In this document: positions 15,431 through 23,700 of the stretch, piece by piece | How positions within the stretch are numbered: position 1 is the first letter of the stretch | Layout: each line of letters starts with the position of its first letter | Source of the DNA: Helicobacteraceae bacterium | GTDB taxonomy: Bacteria; Campylobacterota; Campylobacteria; Campylobacterales; Sulfurimonadaceae | Assembly (NCBI GenBank): GCA_015488775.1 | Contig: WFNF01000095.1 | Coordinates: forward strand, 1 to 47,814 | Reading direction: 5' to 3' | Length of the DNA stretch: 47,814 bases | Notes under the pieces: generated by a model | What the model was told of the DNA's origin: nothing | What the model saw: only the letters and a program-made list of their open reading frames with translations | Databases searched by the model: none | Position numbers and translations under genes: made by a program

Positions 15431-15884
15431 ATTTTTCAAGTTTTTCATGTAACTTAGTAAATTCGTTAAAATAAAAACTTGCATCTTTCTTTAAATTATC
15501 ATCAATCATAACACTTGGAGATAATTTTTTATATGAGCCAATAACAATTTCACTCATCATTTTCATTCTAACCTTATCTCTTTTTTCTATACTTGCATTT
15601 TTAGATATCTGATCAACAGTAAGCATAAAATCTTTTGCTTGATCAATATACTTTACATAATCTATAGATATTTTTGATTGAGCCATCAATGTGTAAGCCA
15701 TCTTATTATATTTATCTAATTTAAAACTCTCAACTGAGAGTTCATAAGATCTATCATAATCACCAATAGTATAATAATACTTAGCCTCTAAAGATTTTTC
15801 ATAAGTCGTACTCATAAAAAAATACGCTAGCATTATAGATATTATAAAAGTAGCAAAAAATGTAAAAAAGAATTTAGTTAGCAT
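15423..15884 (-). CDS. hypothetical membrane-anchored TPR-like protein
   Basis: 153 residues. An N-terminal transmembrane helix (about 5-24) is followed by an extracytoplasmic all-helical region. EAKYYYTIGDYDRSYELSVESFKLDKYNKMAYTLMAQSKI fits one to one-and-a-half TPR units. I do not recognise the family. It overlaps the DUF374 gene by 11 bases upstream and the recombinase gene by 8 downstream. In Campylobacter an uncharacterised membrane protein also occurs after miaB and the DUF374 gene, so this may be its counterpart. Confidence 0.65.
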   Translation of the reverse strand: MLTKFFFTFFATFIISIMLAYFFMSTTYEKSLEAKYYYTIGDYDRSYELSVESFKLDKYNKMAYTLMAQSKISIDYVKYIDQAKDFMLTVDQISKNASIEKRDKVRMKMMSEIVIGSYKKLSPSVMIDDNLKKDASFYFNEFTKLHEKLEKYD

Positions 15885-16506
15885 ATCTCATCAACTCACT
15901 TTTAACTTTTAAAGTAGCTTCATCTAAACTTATACCACTTAAATCTATTGGAGAGGAAGCTCTAAAATATAGTTTACCAAAAGGTTTTGGAATAACAAAT
16001 TTATCCCAAGAGTTAAGTTGCCAAAACTTTGTAGGATTCAAGGAAAAAACAACAACTTTAGCATCTCTTTTTTGTGCAAGGGCAATTACACCCTTACTAA
16101 CTTCATATCTAGGTCCACGAGGCCCATCTGGAGTTATACCAATATCTTTACCATCTTTTAAAGATTTTAAAGCGCTCAGAAGAACCTTAGCTGCATTTTT
16201 ATTGGATGATCCATGAACAACGCCAAGTTTAAAATAACTCATAACTTTTGCAATTATTTTGCCATCAAAGTGATCAGATATAACAACACTAGCATTTGGA
16301 GTTTTTCTAAACTGATAATACAAATAAGGCATCATCAAAAGATCACTATGCCAAAAAGCAAAAATTACGCCATCTTGTGGAGTGTCATCACTTATATCAA
16401 AAACTTTTTTATTTGTTAGGTAGATTAGACGGATAAGTATAGAACCCAAAAAAGGGATAAAAAGTAAAGCGAGGAAACGCCTTAATTTTTTAGTCAAGAA
16501 GTTCAC
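15874..16506 (-). CDS. DUF374 lysophospholipid acyltransferase-like protein
   Basis: About 210 residues with an N-terminal membrane segment (about 10-30). Family marks are [32 protein letters not shown] and above all [23 protein letters not shown], the DUF374 core related to glycerolipid acyltransferases. The substrate is unknown. The start is uncertain: GTG 16506, TTG 16509 and TTG 16497 all overlap the 3' end of miaB and none has a clear SD, so translation is probably coupled. The miaB-DUF374 order is conserved in Campylobacter. Confidence 0.8.
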   Translation of the reverse strand: MNFLTKKLRRFLALLFIPFLGSILIRLIYLTNKKVFDISDDTPQDGVIFAFWHSDLLMMPYLYYQFRKTPNASVVISDHFDGKIIAKVMSYFKLGVVHGSSNKNAAKVLLSALKSLKDGKDIGITPDGPRGPRYEVSKGVIALAQKRDAKVVVFSLNPTKFWQLNSWDKFVIPKPFGKLYFRASSPIDLSGISLDEATLKVKSELMRYAN

Positions 16507-17791
16507 CAATTTGAGAAAGTCTTGCTACCTTAGTTATTTTAACTTTTTTAATTTTGCCAAGTAGCTCTTCACTACCTTTTACTTTTACTAAGATATTGTT
16601 ATCGCTACGACCTGCAACAAAACCATTATCTCTTAATTCTTCAAAATAAACTTCAAAAACTTTACCAAAATAATTTTTAGTAATATCATCTAATATATCA
16701 TTTTGCATACCTTGAAGATGAGCAAGTCTATCTGAACCAATTTGAGCATCAACTACGTTAGTAAAATTTTCAGCTTCAGTTAGTGGACGTGGAGAATATT
16801 TAAAAGAGAACACTTGTTCAAACTTAGACTTTTTCATAACATCTAATGTATCTTCAAAATCTTCATCACTCTCACCAGGAAAGGCTACAATAACATCTGT
16901 AGAGATAGTAACATTTGGAACTTCAGATCTTAACTTTTCTATACGATTTAAAAACCACTCTTTTGAGTAACCCCTTTTCATATCTTTTAAGATTTTAGTT
17001 GATCCAGATTGAAGAGGCATGTGCATAGATTTACATATTTTTGGGTTTGATGCAAACTCTTCAATAAACTCATCATCCATATGAAAAGGGTGAGGAGATG
17101 TAAATCTAATACGCTCTAAACCATCAATAGCACTTACTCTTCTTAAAAGTTCTGTAAAGTTTACTTTGTCATGTTCACCTGAAAATCTTCTACCATAATT
17201 ATTTACATTTTGACCAAGTAAAAATGCCTCTTTAGCGCCCGCGTCAACACTTTTTTGTATCTCAGCAACAATCAAGTCACTTGGTATAGATATCTCATCT
17301 CCACGTGTTTTAGGCACTATACAAAAAGTACATGCTTTATCACAGCCAATTGAGATATTTACAAAAGCTTTATATGGTGAACTTCTAAAATCTTTAAAAG
17401 CAAAATCAGATTCATCATAATTTATATCTATTTCAACTGCTTTATCTTTATGCAAAACCTCAGCAATTTTACTAACATTTCTTGCACCAAGAACAAAATT
17501 TACATAAGGAGCTCTTTTAATAATATCTTTACCAAGATGTGAGGCTGTACAACCAGTAACACCAATTTTAGAGCCATCTTTTCTCTTTTTATTAAAAGCA
17601 CCTAGTTCTGAAAAAAGTTTATGTACAGGTTTTTCTCTAACAGAACATGTATTGATAAGTATCAAATCTGCTTGTGTAGAGTCATCAGTTAACTCATAAT
17701 CTTCTTTCTCATTTAGCTCTGCAATCATATGTTCACTATCTCTAACATTCATTGCACAACCAAGAGTTTCTATGTAAAGTTTTTTTGCCAT
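16490..17791 (-). CDS. miaB: tRNA-2-methylthio-N6-dimethylallyladenosine synthase
   Basis: 433-residue methylthiotransferase that adds the 2-methylthio group to i6A37 of tRNAs reading UNN codons. The N-terminal domain has its three cluster cysteines in [15 protein letters not shown] and VTGCTASH. The radical-SAM motif is CDKACTFC (CxxxCxxC), in [26 protein letters not shown]-terminal TRAM domain includes [19 protein letters not shown] and [11 protein letters not shown]. Length is standard. It starts 7 bases after the HP0268-type gene. Confidence 0.96.
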   Translation of the reverse strand: MAKKLYIETLGCAMNVRDSEHMIAELNEKEDYELTDDSTQADLILINTCSVREKPVHKLFSELGAFNKKRKDGSKIGVTGCTASHLGKDIIKRAPYVNFVLGARNVSKIAEVLHKDKAVEIDINYDESDFAFKDFRSSPYKAFVNISIGCDKACTFCIVPKTRGDEISIPSDLIVAEIQKSVDAGAKEAFLLGQNVNNYGRRFSGEHDKVNFTELLRRVSAIDGLERIRFTSPHPFHMDDEFIEEFASNPKICKSMHMPLQSGSTKILKDMKRGYSKEWFLNRIEKLRSEVPNVTISTDVIVAFPGESDEDFEDTLDVMKKSKFEQVFSFKYSPRPLTEAENFTNVVDAQIGSDRLAHLQGMQNDILDDITKNYFGKVFEVYFEELRDNGFVAGRSDNNILVKVKGSEELLGKIKKVKITKVARLSQIGELLD

Positions 17792-17798
17792 AATCTAC

Positions 17799-18041
17799 CT
17801 ACAGTACGTGAACTTCGTACATATATTCATCATCACTTAGACCATATTTAACTTCTCTCATATAAAAACTTTTACCCATCTCTTCAAAATGTTCTTGAAG
17901 AAATAAAAGATCTTTATGTGAGTTTTCAGCATCAAAATACATTATTGCAGATTTTTCTTTTGCAACTATTTCGTCAATTTTTTCTAATTTAATTTTTTTT
18001 GGTTTTGCATTATGTTCAGTACGTGCGACTTTAAGTTCCAT
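17799..18041 (-). CDS. HP0268-family small nuclease-like protein
   Basis: 80 residues, the same length as Helicobacter pylori HP0268. Recognisable shared pattern: acidic-basic N terminus, SAIMYFDAENSHKDLLFLQEHFEEMGKSFYMREV and a C-terminal YMYEVHVL. HP0268 has been reported as a nicking DNase and purine-specific RNase with a SMR-like fold. Its place directly before miaB is also as in Helicobacter. SD GGAG precedes the ATG. First gene of the eight-gene minus-strand run. Confidence 0.85.
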   Translation of the reverse strand: MELKVARTEHNAKPKKIKLEKIDEIVAKEKSAIMYFDAENSHKDLLFLQEHFEEMGKSFYMREVKYGLSDDEYMYEVHVL

Positions 18042-18070
18042 AATATCTCCTACTTGATTTTTATTTTGCG

Positions 18071-18076
18071 ATTATA
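18071..18076 (-). promoter_or_regulatory. -10 box of the HP0268/miaB operon
   Basis: TATAAT in GGATATAATCGC on the minus strand, about 30 bases before the first ATG, followed by a short leader with SD GGAG. No other promoter-like element is obvious until the sigma-54 site before flgB. Confidence 0.6.
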
Positions 18077-18186
18077 TCCAATAAAAGGTTAAAAAAATAT
18101 GTAGCAATTTTTTTGCTATTATTTTTAATAACTATTTAGGTAAAATACAAAAAAATTAACCCTATTAAATTGGGTAAAGGTTGTGT

Positions 18187-18828
18187 ATGCTTGTAGCACC
18201 TAGTATTTTATCTGCTGATTTTGGTAATCTAGCAAATGATGTAAAAAAGATTTGTGATAATGGTTGTGACTTAGTTCATGTAGATGTTATGGATGGTCAT
18301 TTTGTTCCAAACCTTACTATAGGGCCTGTAGTTGTAAGTGCAATAGCTAAAGTTGCAACAAAACCATTAGATATACATCTTATGGTTGAAAACAACACTT
18401 TTTTTGTAGATCTGTTTGCACCACTTAAACCTGGGTACATAACTTTTCATTTAGAGGAGGAGAAAAATCCTCACAGACTTGTTCAGTATATAAAATCGTT
18501 AGATATAAAAGCTGGCGTTGTTCTTAATCCACATACACCTGCCTCATCTGTTGAGTACCTACTAAGCAATCTTGATATGGTTTTAATTATGAGTGTTAAT
18601 CCAGGTTTTGGTGGACAAAAGTTTATACCAGAAGTTGTTGAAAAAGTTAAAAGATTAAAAGTTTTAAGAGATAAGATAAATCCAAATTGTTTAATAGAGA
18701 TAGATGGTGGTGTAAGTGATCAAAACATAGAACTACTTAAAGATGCAGGTGTTGATGTTGTTGTTGCTGGCTCTTATGTTTATAAACATAAAGATATCAA
18801 AACTGCTATAGAGACTTTGAAAGCATAA
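18187..18828 (+). CDS. rpe: ribulose-phosphate 3-epimerase
   Basis: Interconverts ribulose-5-P and xylulose-5-P in the pentose phosphate and Calvin pathways. The TIM-barrel motifs are complete: APSILSADFGNL, VHVDVMDGHFVPNLTIGP (metal and catalytic Asp/His), DIHLMV, MSVNPGFGGQKF (phosphate loop) and IDGGV. The frame opens at TTG 18181, but ATG 18187 has AAAGG (18176-18180) before it and gives 213 residues, the family norm. It overlaps trpF by one base. Confidence 0.96.
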   Translation: MLVAPSILSADFGNLANDVKKICDNGCDLVHVDVMDGHFVPNLTIGPVVVSAIAKVATKPLDIHLMVENNTFFVDLFAPLKPGYITFHLEEEKNPHRLVQYIKSLDIKAGVVLNPHTPASSVEYLLSNLDMVLIMSVNPGFGGQKFIPEVVEKVKRLKVLRDKINPNCLIEIDGGVSDQNIELLKDAGVDVVVAGSYVYKHKDIKTAIETLKA

Positions 18829-19418
18829 TGGCAAAAGTAAAAGTTTGTGGTATAACTAACCTTGAAGATGCGCTTAGTAGTCTTAATGCTGATGCATTAG
18901 GTTTTGTTTTTTATGAAAAGTCACCTAGATATATTTCACCTAGTGATGCACGTAAAATTATAAAAAAACTACCACCATTTATAGAAAAAACTGCACTTTT
19001 TGTTAATCATACCCCTACACAAATCAATGAAATTATGAGAGAATCGTCTTGTACTTTAGCACAACTACATTTTGAAGTTGATGATAGTTTTACTGATCAA
19101 CTAAATGTTTCTTATATAAAAGTTATTAGATGTGAAAACAAAGAGCAATTAGACTCTTTAAGTTCAAATAACTACTACCTAATTGATGCCTATGTTGAGT
19201 CATATGGTGGAGAGGGTAAAAGGCTAAATTTAGAGTGGTTTCAAAACAGAGATAATTCTAAAACTATTTTGGCTGGTGGATTAAGTGTAGAAAATTTAGA
19301 TGAATTGAACGGGTATGGATTTTATGGTGTTGATGCTTCAAGTTCATTAGAAATATCCAAAGGGAAAAAAGACACCACAAAAGTCAAAAAATTTATAGAT
19401 AAAGCTAAAAATATATGA
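18828..19418 (+). CDS. trpF: phosphoribosylanthranilate isomerase
   Basis: 196-residue TIM barrel of tryptophan synthesis: N-terminal KVCGITNLEDAL with the catalytic Cys7, GFVFYEKSPRYI, ALFVN, catalytic Asp in LIDAYVESYGGEGKR and the phosphate-binding LAGGLSVENL and VDASSSLE. Start and stop codons overlap its neighbours (TAATG before, ATGA after), so rpe-trpF-dnaQ form one operon. The other trp genes are not in this window. Confidence 0.95.
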   Translation: MAKVKVCGITNLEDALSSLNADALGFVFYEKSPRYISPSDARKIIKKLPPFIEKTALFVNHTPTQINEIMRESSCTLAQLHFEVDDSFTDQLNVSYIKVIRCENKEQLDSLSSNNYYLIDAYVESYGGEGKRLNLEWFQNRDNSKTILAGGLSVENLDELNGYGFYGVDASSSLEISKGKKDTTKVKKFIDKAKNI

Positions 19419-20188
19419 AATTTGAACATAAACTAAACCACCTACTTAGTACAAATGGTGCAACAAAAAACCAGTTTGATTCTTACTTTGATTTAGAAAC
19501 GGATACTCAACTTGAGGTTTTACGCTCTTGTGGATTAAACATAATCTCAAAACACAATAAATTTTATTATGAGACAGAGAGTATGCCAATCAAAGAAGCA
19601 ACTTTTTGTGTAGTAGATATTGAAACAAATGGTTCTAAACCTGAAAATCATCAAATTATTGAGATTGGCGCTGTTAAAGTGAAAGATGGAAAGATTATAG
19701 ATACCTTTGAATCTTTTGTTAAATGTACACAAATTAGAAAACAAATCTCAGAGATTACTGGTATATGGGTTGAGGATACAAAAGATGCTCCTAAACTTGA
19801 AGATGTATTAAAAAAGTTTTTACTTTTTTTAGGTGATGATATATTTATAGCTCACGATATAAAATTTGATTATAACTATATAGATGCTTCGCTAAAACAA
19901 GTTGGATTGTATGGTTTAAGAAATAGAGGTATATGTAGCATTGATTTAGCACAAAGGTTTATAACATCTTACCGTTACGGTTTATCTTATCTAAATGAGT
20001 TTTTAAACCTATACAAAGATGCTAGTCATCACAGAGCTTTAAGTGATGCTATAACAACAGCAGAACTATTTAAACTTATATATAAAGAGATTCCTCCTCA
20101 TCTTAAGACAGTAGAAGACCTTATAAGACATTCAAAACACTCAAAGATGAAAAAAAGACCTAAGTTTGATCCTCTAAAAGAAGTTTAA
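19415..20188 (+). CDS. dnaQ: DnaQ-like DEDDh 3'-5' exonuclease (Pol III epsilon)
   Basis: 257 residues. A 60-residue helical N-terminal extension precedes the exonuclease fold. The catalytic residues are visible: Asp68 and Glu70 in VVDIETNG, Asp152 in IAHDIKFDYNYI, His206 and Asp211 in HHRALSDA. This removes misincorporated nucleotides when bound to the replicase. In Campylobacter dnaQ of the same size also follows rpe. The N-terminal extension and lack of an obvious beta-clamp motif leave open a more general exonuclease role. Confidence 0.85.
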   Translation: MKFEHKLNHLLSTNGATKNQFDSYFDLETDTQLEVLRSCGLNIISKHNKFYYETESMPIKEATFCVVDIETNGSKPENHQIIEIGAVKVKDGKIIDTFESFVKCTQIRKQISEITGIWVEDTKDAPKLEDVLKKFLLFLGDDIFIAHDIKFDYNYIDASLKQVGLYGLRNRGICSIDLAQRFITSYRYGLSYLNEFLNLYKDASHHRALSDAITTAELFKLIYKEIPPHLKTVEDLIRHSKHSKMKKRPKFDPLKEV

Positions 20189-20209
20189 TAAAAAATCTGT
20201 TGTCTTGCT

Positions 20210-20373
20210 CTCGATCCCAATGTCACATTGGCAATGAATATTACAGTTAATTTACTACAGCATATTTATATGAATTCCCAAACTAAAGCTTGGGAACTAG
20301 ATAAAAAGAAGAAAATATTTATTGTTTTGTGATTTATGTTTATATATGTATTCCCACATAAAACATGGGAATA
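20210..20373. repeat. cluster of three REP-like palindromes between convergent genes
   Basis: The 206-base gap between dnaQ and accA holds three related stem-loops: CCAATGT-C-ACATTGG at 20217-20231, TTCCCAA / TTGGGAA at 20275-20296, and TATTCCCA / TGGGAATA at 20349-20373. The first read on the minus strand, and the other two on the plus strand, share a TTCCCA-like arm, a TGGGA arm and a following xxxAG (ATCGAG, ACTAG, ATAAG). I read them as diverged copies of one extragenic palindrome in mixed orientation. They may also end transcription of both convergent operons. Confidence 0.55.
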
Positions 20374-20394
20374 AGGGTAAAGTTACACTAGGTC

Positions 20395-21330
20395 TTATTC
20401 GGCGTAAGCGCCTACACCTGTAAGTCTTTTATATCTTTTTTCTAAACGCTCTTCATCACTAAGTTCTCTTAGCTCTCTTATAGCACTTAAAAAGTAGTCG
20501 CCTATAGCTTTAGCAGCACCTTCTTTATCTCTATGAGCCCCAATAAGAGGTTCATCAATAATATCATCTATAAGATCTAGTTTAATTAAATCTTGAGAAG
20601 TTATTTTAAGTGCATTTGTCGCAGACTCTACTTTTGTAGGATCGTTCCATAAAATTGCAGAACAACCCTCAGGTGAGATAACTGAAAAAACTGAGTATCT
20701 CATCATTACAAGCTTATCTGCAACACCAATGGCTAAAGCTCCACCTGAACCACCCTCACCTATAACAACTGAAACACTTTGAGTGTTAAGTTGAGATAGT
20801 TCAAGTAAGTTTCTTGCAATAGCCTCAGATTGATTTCTCTCTTCTGCACCAAGACCAGGGTAAGCACCCGGAGTGTCAATAAGCATAAGAAGAGGTAGGT
20901 TAAACTTTTCAGCTAACTTAGCAGCTCTTAAAGCTTTTCTATAACCCTCAGGATTTGGCATACCAAAGTTGCGTTTTAACTTATTTTTAGTGCCACGTCC
21001 TTTTTGCTCACCAATAACCATTACACGCTCACCAGCGATATAACCCATATAACAAACTATTGCCTCATCATCTCTAAAATGGCGATCACCATGTATCTCA
21101 TACTTATCTTCTAAAAGAAGATTAATATAATCTAGTGCATATGGTCTATCTTGATGACGTGCAAGTTGAAGTTGTTGATAAGCTGAAAGATTTTTATAAG
21201 TTTTAGAAACTTCTTTATCCAGCTCTTTTTTAAGAATTTCAGCGGCTGCTGAGTCATGACGAACCTCAGCAGTTATGATATCTTCTTGAATTTGTTTTAT
21301 TTTTTGTTCAAAATCTAGATAAGTAGCCAA
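20395..21330 (-). CDS. accA: acetyl-CoA carboxylase carboxyltransferase subunit alpha
   Basis: 311 residues. AccA pairs with AccD to transfer CO2 from carboxybiotin to acetyl-CoA, the first step of fatty acid synthesis. Diagnostic stretches: [71 protein letters not shown]-type [24 protein letters not shown], and [19 protein letters not shown]-like [18 protein letters not shown]. It starts 9 bases after fabF, last gene of acpP-fabF-accA. Confidence 0.97.
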   Translation of the reverse strand: MATYLDFEQKIKQIQEDIITAEVRHDSAAAEILKKELDKEVSKTYKNLSAYQQLQLARHQDRPYALDYINLLLEDKYEIHGDRHFRDDEAIVCYMGYIAGERVMVIGEQKGRGTKNKLKRNFGMPNPEGYRKALRAAKLAEKFNLPLLMLIDTPGAYPGLGAEERNQSEAIARNLLELSQLNTQSVSVVIGEGGSGGALAIGVADKLVMMRYSVFSVISPEGCSAILWNDPTKVESATNALKITSQDLIKLDLIDDIIDEPLIGAHRDKEGAAKAIGDYFLSAIRELRELSDEERLEKRYKRLTGVGAYAE

Positions 21331-21339
21331 GAGACTCCT

Positions 21340-22557
21340 TTATATTTTTTTAAATATTAGAACGCCGTTAGTTCCACCAAAACCAAAAGAGTTACTCATA
21401 GTAACATTAACTTCTGCTTTTCTTGCACCATCAGTTATATAGTCTAAATCACAATTTTCATCAGGAGTAGTATAATTAATAGTTGGAGGTAAAACACCAT
21501 CTCTCATAGCCATTAAACAAACAACAGCTTCAATACCACCAGCTGCGCCAAGACAATGACCAATATGACCCTTAATTGAACTCATTGCAGGTACATTACC
21601 CTCACCAAAAAGTATTTTTACAGCTTTTGTCTCATTTTTATCGTTAACAGGTGTTGAAGTTCCATGAGCATTTATATAATCAACTTTTGGCTCACCTGCC
21701 ATTTTATATGCAGCTTTCATAGCACGAAGTGGACCCTCTAACGAAGGTGAAGTGATGTGACTAGCGTCACCACTCTCACCAAAACCTATAATCTCACCAT
21801 ATATTGTTGCACCACGAGCCATGGCAGTTTCATACTCTTCTAAAACTAAAGCTCCAGCACCCTCACCCATAACAAAACCATCACGATTAGCATCAAAAGG
21901 ACGAGATGAATGTTGAGGATCATCATTATTTGTTGAAAGAGCTTTCATTGCAGCAAAACCACCAACACCAGCTCCAGTTATAGCAGACTCAGCGGCAACA
22001 ACCAACATACGATCAGCACCATCTAACATAATTGTTTTACAAGCTTCAGATACACCATGAGTACCAGCAGCACAAGCAGTAACACTTGAAAGGTTTGGAC
22101 CTTGTAGGTTATGTGCTATAGTTACAAATCCACCAAGCATATTTACTAAAGCAGATGGTATAAAGAAAGGAGATATACGTCTAGGACCACGATTTTCAAT
22201 AATTATAGAGTTTTTCTCTATAGCAGGAAGACCACCAATACCACTTGCTGCACTTATACCAAATCTTTCAGGATTGTGATCAGCTTCAGAGATATTAGCA
22301 TCAGCCATAGCTTCTTGAGCAGCTTTAAGACCTAAATGAATAAATCTATCTGCTTTTTTAACCTCTTTTGGAGCCATAACAGTTGTTGGGTCAAAGTCTT
22401 TAACTTCACCTGCAATTTTTACTGAATATGCTTCAGTATCAAAGATTGTAATCTTATCAATTCCACATTTTCCATCTAAAATAGCTTGAAATGCACTCTC
22501 TTTGTCATTACCAACAGAATTTATCATACCTAAACCAGTTACTACTACTCTTCTCAT
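21340..22557 (-). CDS. fabF: 3-oxoacyl-[acyl-carrier-protein] synthase II
   Basis: Condensing enzyme of fatty acid elongation. The thiolase-fold catalytic triad is present: Cys near 162 in SSVTACAAGTHG, His in YINAHGTSTPVND, His in KGHIGHCLGAAGG. The C terminus has NSFGFGGTNGVLIF. The frame opens at TTG 22572, but ATG 22557 has GGAG 5 to 6 bases before it and matches the family start MRRVVVTGLG, giving 405 residues. Confidence 0.97.
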   Translation of the reverse strand: MRRVVVTGLGMINSVGNDKESAFQAILDGKCGIDKITIFDTEAYSVKIAGEVKDFDPTTVMAPKEVKKADRFIHLGLKAAQEAMADANISEADHNPERFGISAASGIGGLPAIEKNSIIIENRGPRRISPFFIPSALVNMLGGFVTIAHNLQGPNLSSVTACAAGTHGVSEACKTIMLDGADRMLVVAAESAITGAGVGGFAAMKALSTNNDDPQHSSRPFDANRDGFVMGEGAGALVLEEYETAMARGATIYGEIIGFGESGDASHITSPSLEGPLRAMKAAYKMAGEPKVDYINAHGTSTPVNDKNETKAVKILFGEGNVPAMSSIKGHIGHCLGAAGGIEAVVCLMAMRDGVLPPTINYTTPDENCDLDYITDGARKAEVNVTMSNSFGFGGTNGVLIFKKI

Positions 22558-22622
22558 AAACACTCCGTACAAATATATTTATTATAAACTTCAATCATAA
22601 AATCTATAATAAACATATTATC

Positions 22623-22636
22623 AAGGCATAAGCCTT
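22623..22636. other. hairpin in the acpP-fabF gap
   Basis: AAGGC-ATAA-GCCTT inverted repeat 5 bases past the acpP stop. There is no T-run, so it is more likely an mRNA-stabilising or partial attenuation hairpin that keeps acpP message above fabF than a full terminator. Its ATAA/TTAT loop resembles that of the hairpin at 3493-3510. Confidence 0.4.
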
Positions 22637-22641
22637 AATAA

Positions 22642-22872
22642 TTAAGCTTTAGCTTCAACGTAATCTAAAACATCTTTAACAGTTTGAATTTTCTCAGCTT
22701 CATCATCAGGAATTTCGATATCGAATTTCTCTTCAAGAGCCATAACTAATTCAACAACATCAAGGCTATCAGCACCTAAATCTTCTACGAATTTTGAATC
22801 TTCTTTAACTTCATCTGCGCTAACGCTTAGTTGTTCAACAACTACCTCTTTTATGTCTTCTAAAAGTGCCAT
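22642..22872 (-). CDS. acpP: acyl carrier protein
   Basis: 76-residue acidic protein. Ser36 in [18 protein letters not shown] is the 4'-phosphopantetheine site, and the helix III region is [22 protein letters not shown]. It carries growing acyl chains for FabF next door. AGGAG precedes the ATG. fabG, usually just upstream in Campylobacter, is absent; the next gene is a divergent regulator. Confidence 0.98.
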   Translation of the reverse strand: MALLEDIKEVVVEQLSVSADEVKEDSKFVEDLGADSLDVVELVMALEEKFDIEIPDDEAEKIQTVKDVLDYVEAKA

Positions 22873-22902
22873 TATAGCTCCTATCTTAAATATTTCGGCA
22901 AA

Positions 22903-22908
22903 ATTATA
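22903..22908 (-). promoter_or_regulatory. -10 box of acpP
   Basis: Minus strand ATGCTATAATTTT contains an extended TATAAT about 31 bases before the acpP ATG, a standard leader length with SD AGGAG. Confidence 0.6.
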
Positions 22909-23040
22909 GCATATTTTTCTTAATAATATTAAATTATAAATTTAAATTTAAAATTTATAATCATAAACATCCCATAATTCACAAATTATAAATCATCTAT
23001 ATAGCTTAATAATAGCACCTTTTTTTAAATATAAATCTAT

Positions 23041-23046
23041 TATAAT
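23041..23046 (+). promoter_or_regulatory. -10 box of the two-component operon, probably leaderless
   Basis: TATAAT ends 6 bases before the ATG at 23053, which would place transcription start at or within a base of the start codon. No SD precedes the ATG. The gap upstream also holds a perfect 11-base inverted repeat (22933-22943 and 22951-22961). Confidence 0.5.
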
Positions 23047-23052
23047 TGTCAA

Positions 23053-23700
23053 ATGAAAATATTACTATTAGAAGATGATAAAAATTTAAACCTCACTGTT
23101 AAAGAGGAGCTAGAAGACAATAACTATGATGTCATCTCAGCTTTTAATTCTGATAAAGCTATAGACTTTAGCTACTCTCAAAAATTTGACCTTTATTTGT
23201 TTGATGTGAATGTACCAGGGATTAGTGGTTTTGAACTTTTAAAAGAGTTAAGACAAAGTGGTGACACAACCCCAACAATATTTTTAACATCTAAAAATGA
23301 GATAGATGATATTAAAAAAGGTTTTGAAGTTGGTGCTAACGATTATGTTAAAAAACCTTTTGATTTTGATGAACTTCTTATTCGTATTGAAGCAAAACTC
23401 CCTAAAATAACTGATGAGATTATATCAAGTAAACTAGCGATAAACCCAAATAACTACACAATAATTGTAAATAATAATGAGATTATTTTAGCAAAAAAAG
23501 AGTTTGAGATATTACATTTGTTGATCAGGAATAAAGACAATGTAATTGAAACTTTTGATATTATTGATCAACTATATCAAGATGAAACTATAAGCATAGC
23601 AACATTCAGAGTTTATATTAAAAAATTAAAGAAATATATTGATGGGGTTGGTATTATAGAAAATATTAGAGGAGTTGGTTATCGCTTTAAAGCCTTATGA
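23053..23700 (+). CDS. OmpR-family response regulator
   Basis: 215 residues. Receiver with LEDDKN acidic pair, phospho-acceptor Asp in LYLFDVNVPGISG, Thr/Ser in LTSK and Lys in VKKPFDFDEL, all intact. The C-terminal winged helix runs from AKKEFEILHLL through ISIATFRVYIKKLKKYI to IRGVGYRFKAL. First gene of a five-gene unit; the cognate kinase follows directly. The stop TGA overlaps an ATG (23697) that is one base out of the kinase frame. Confidence 0.92.
   Translation: MKILLLEDDKNLNLTVKEELEDNNYDVISAFNSDKAIDFSYSQKFDLYLFDVNVPGISGFELLKELRQSGDTTPTIFLTSKNEIDDIKKGFEVGANDYVKKPFDFDELLIRIEAKLPKITDEIISSKLAINPNNYTIIVNNNEIILAKKEFEILHLLIRNKDNVIETFDIIDQLYQDETISIATFRVYIKKLKKYIDGVGIIENIRGVGYRFKAL

Noticed and set aside
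15431-15484. Upstream extension of the recombinase reading frame
   Set aside because: It would overlap the TPR-like gene by 62 bases and adds residues outside the family; ATG 15430 gives a usual 8-base overlap.
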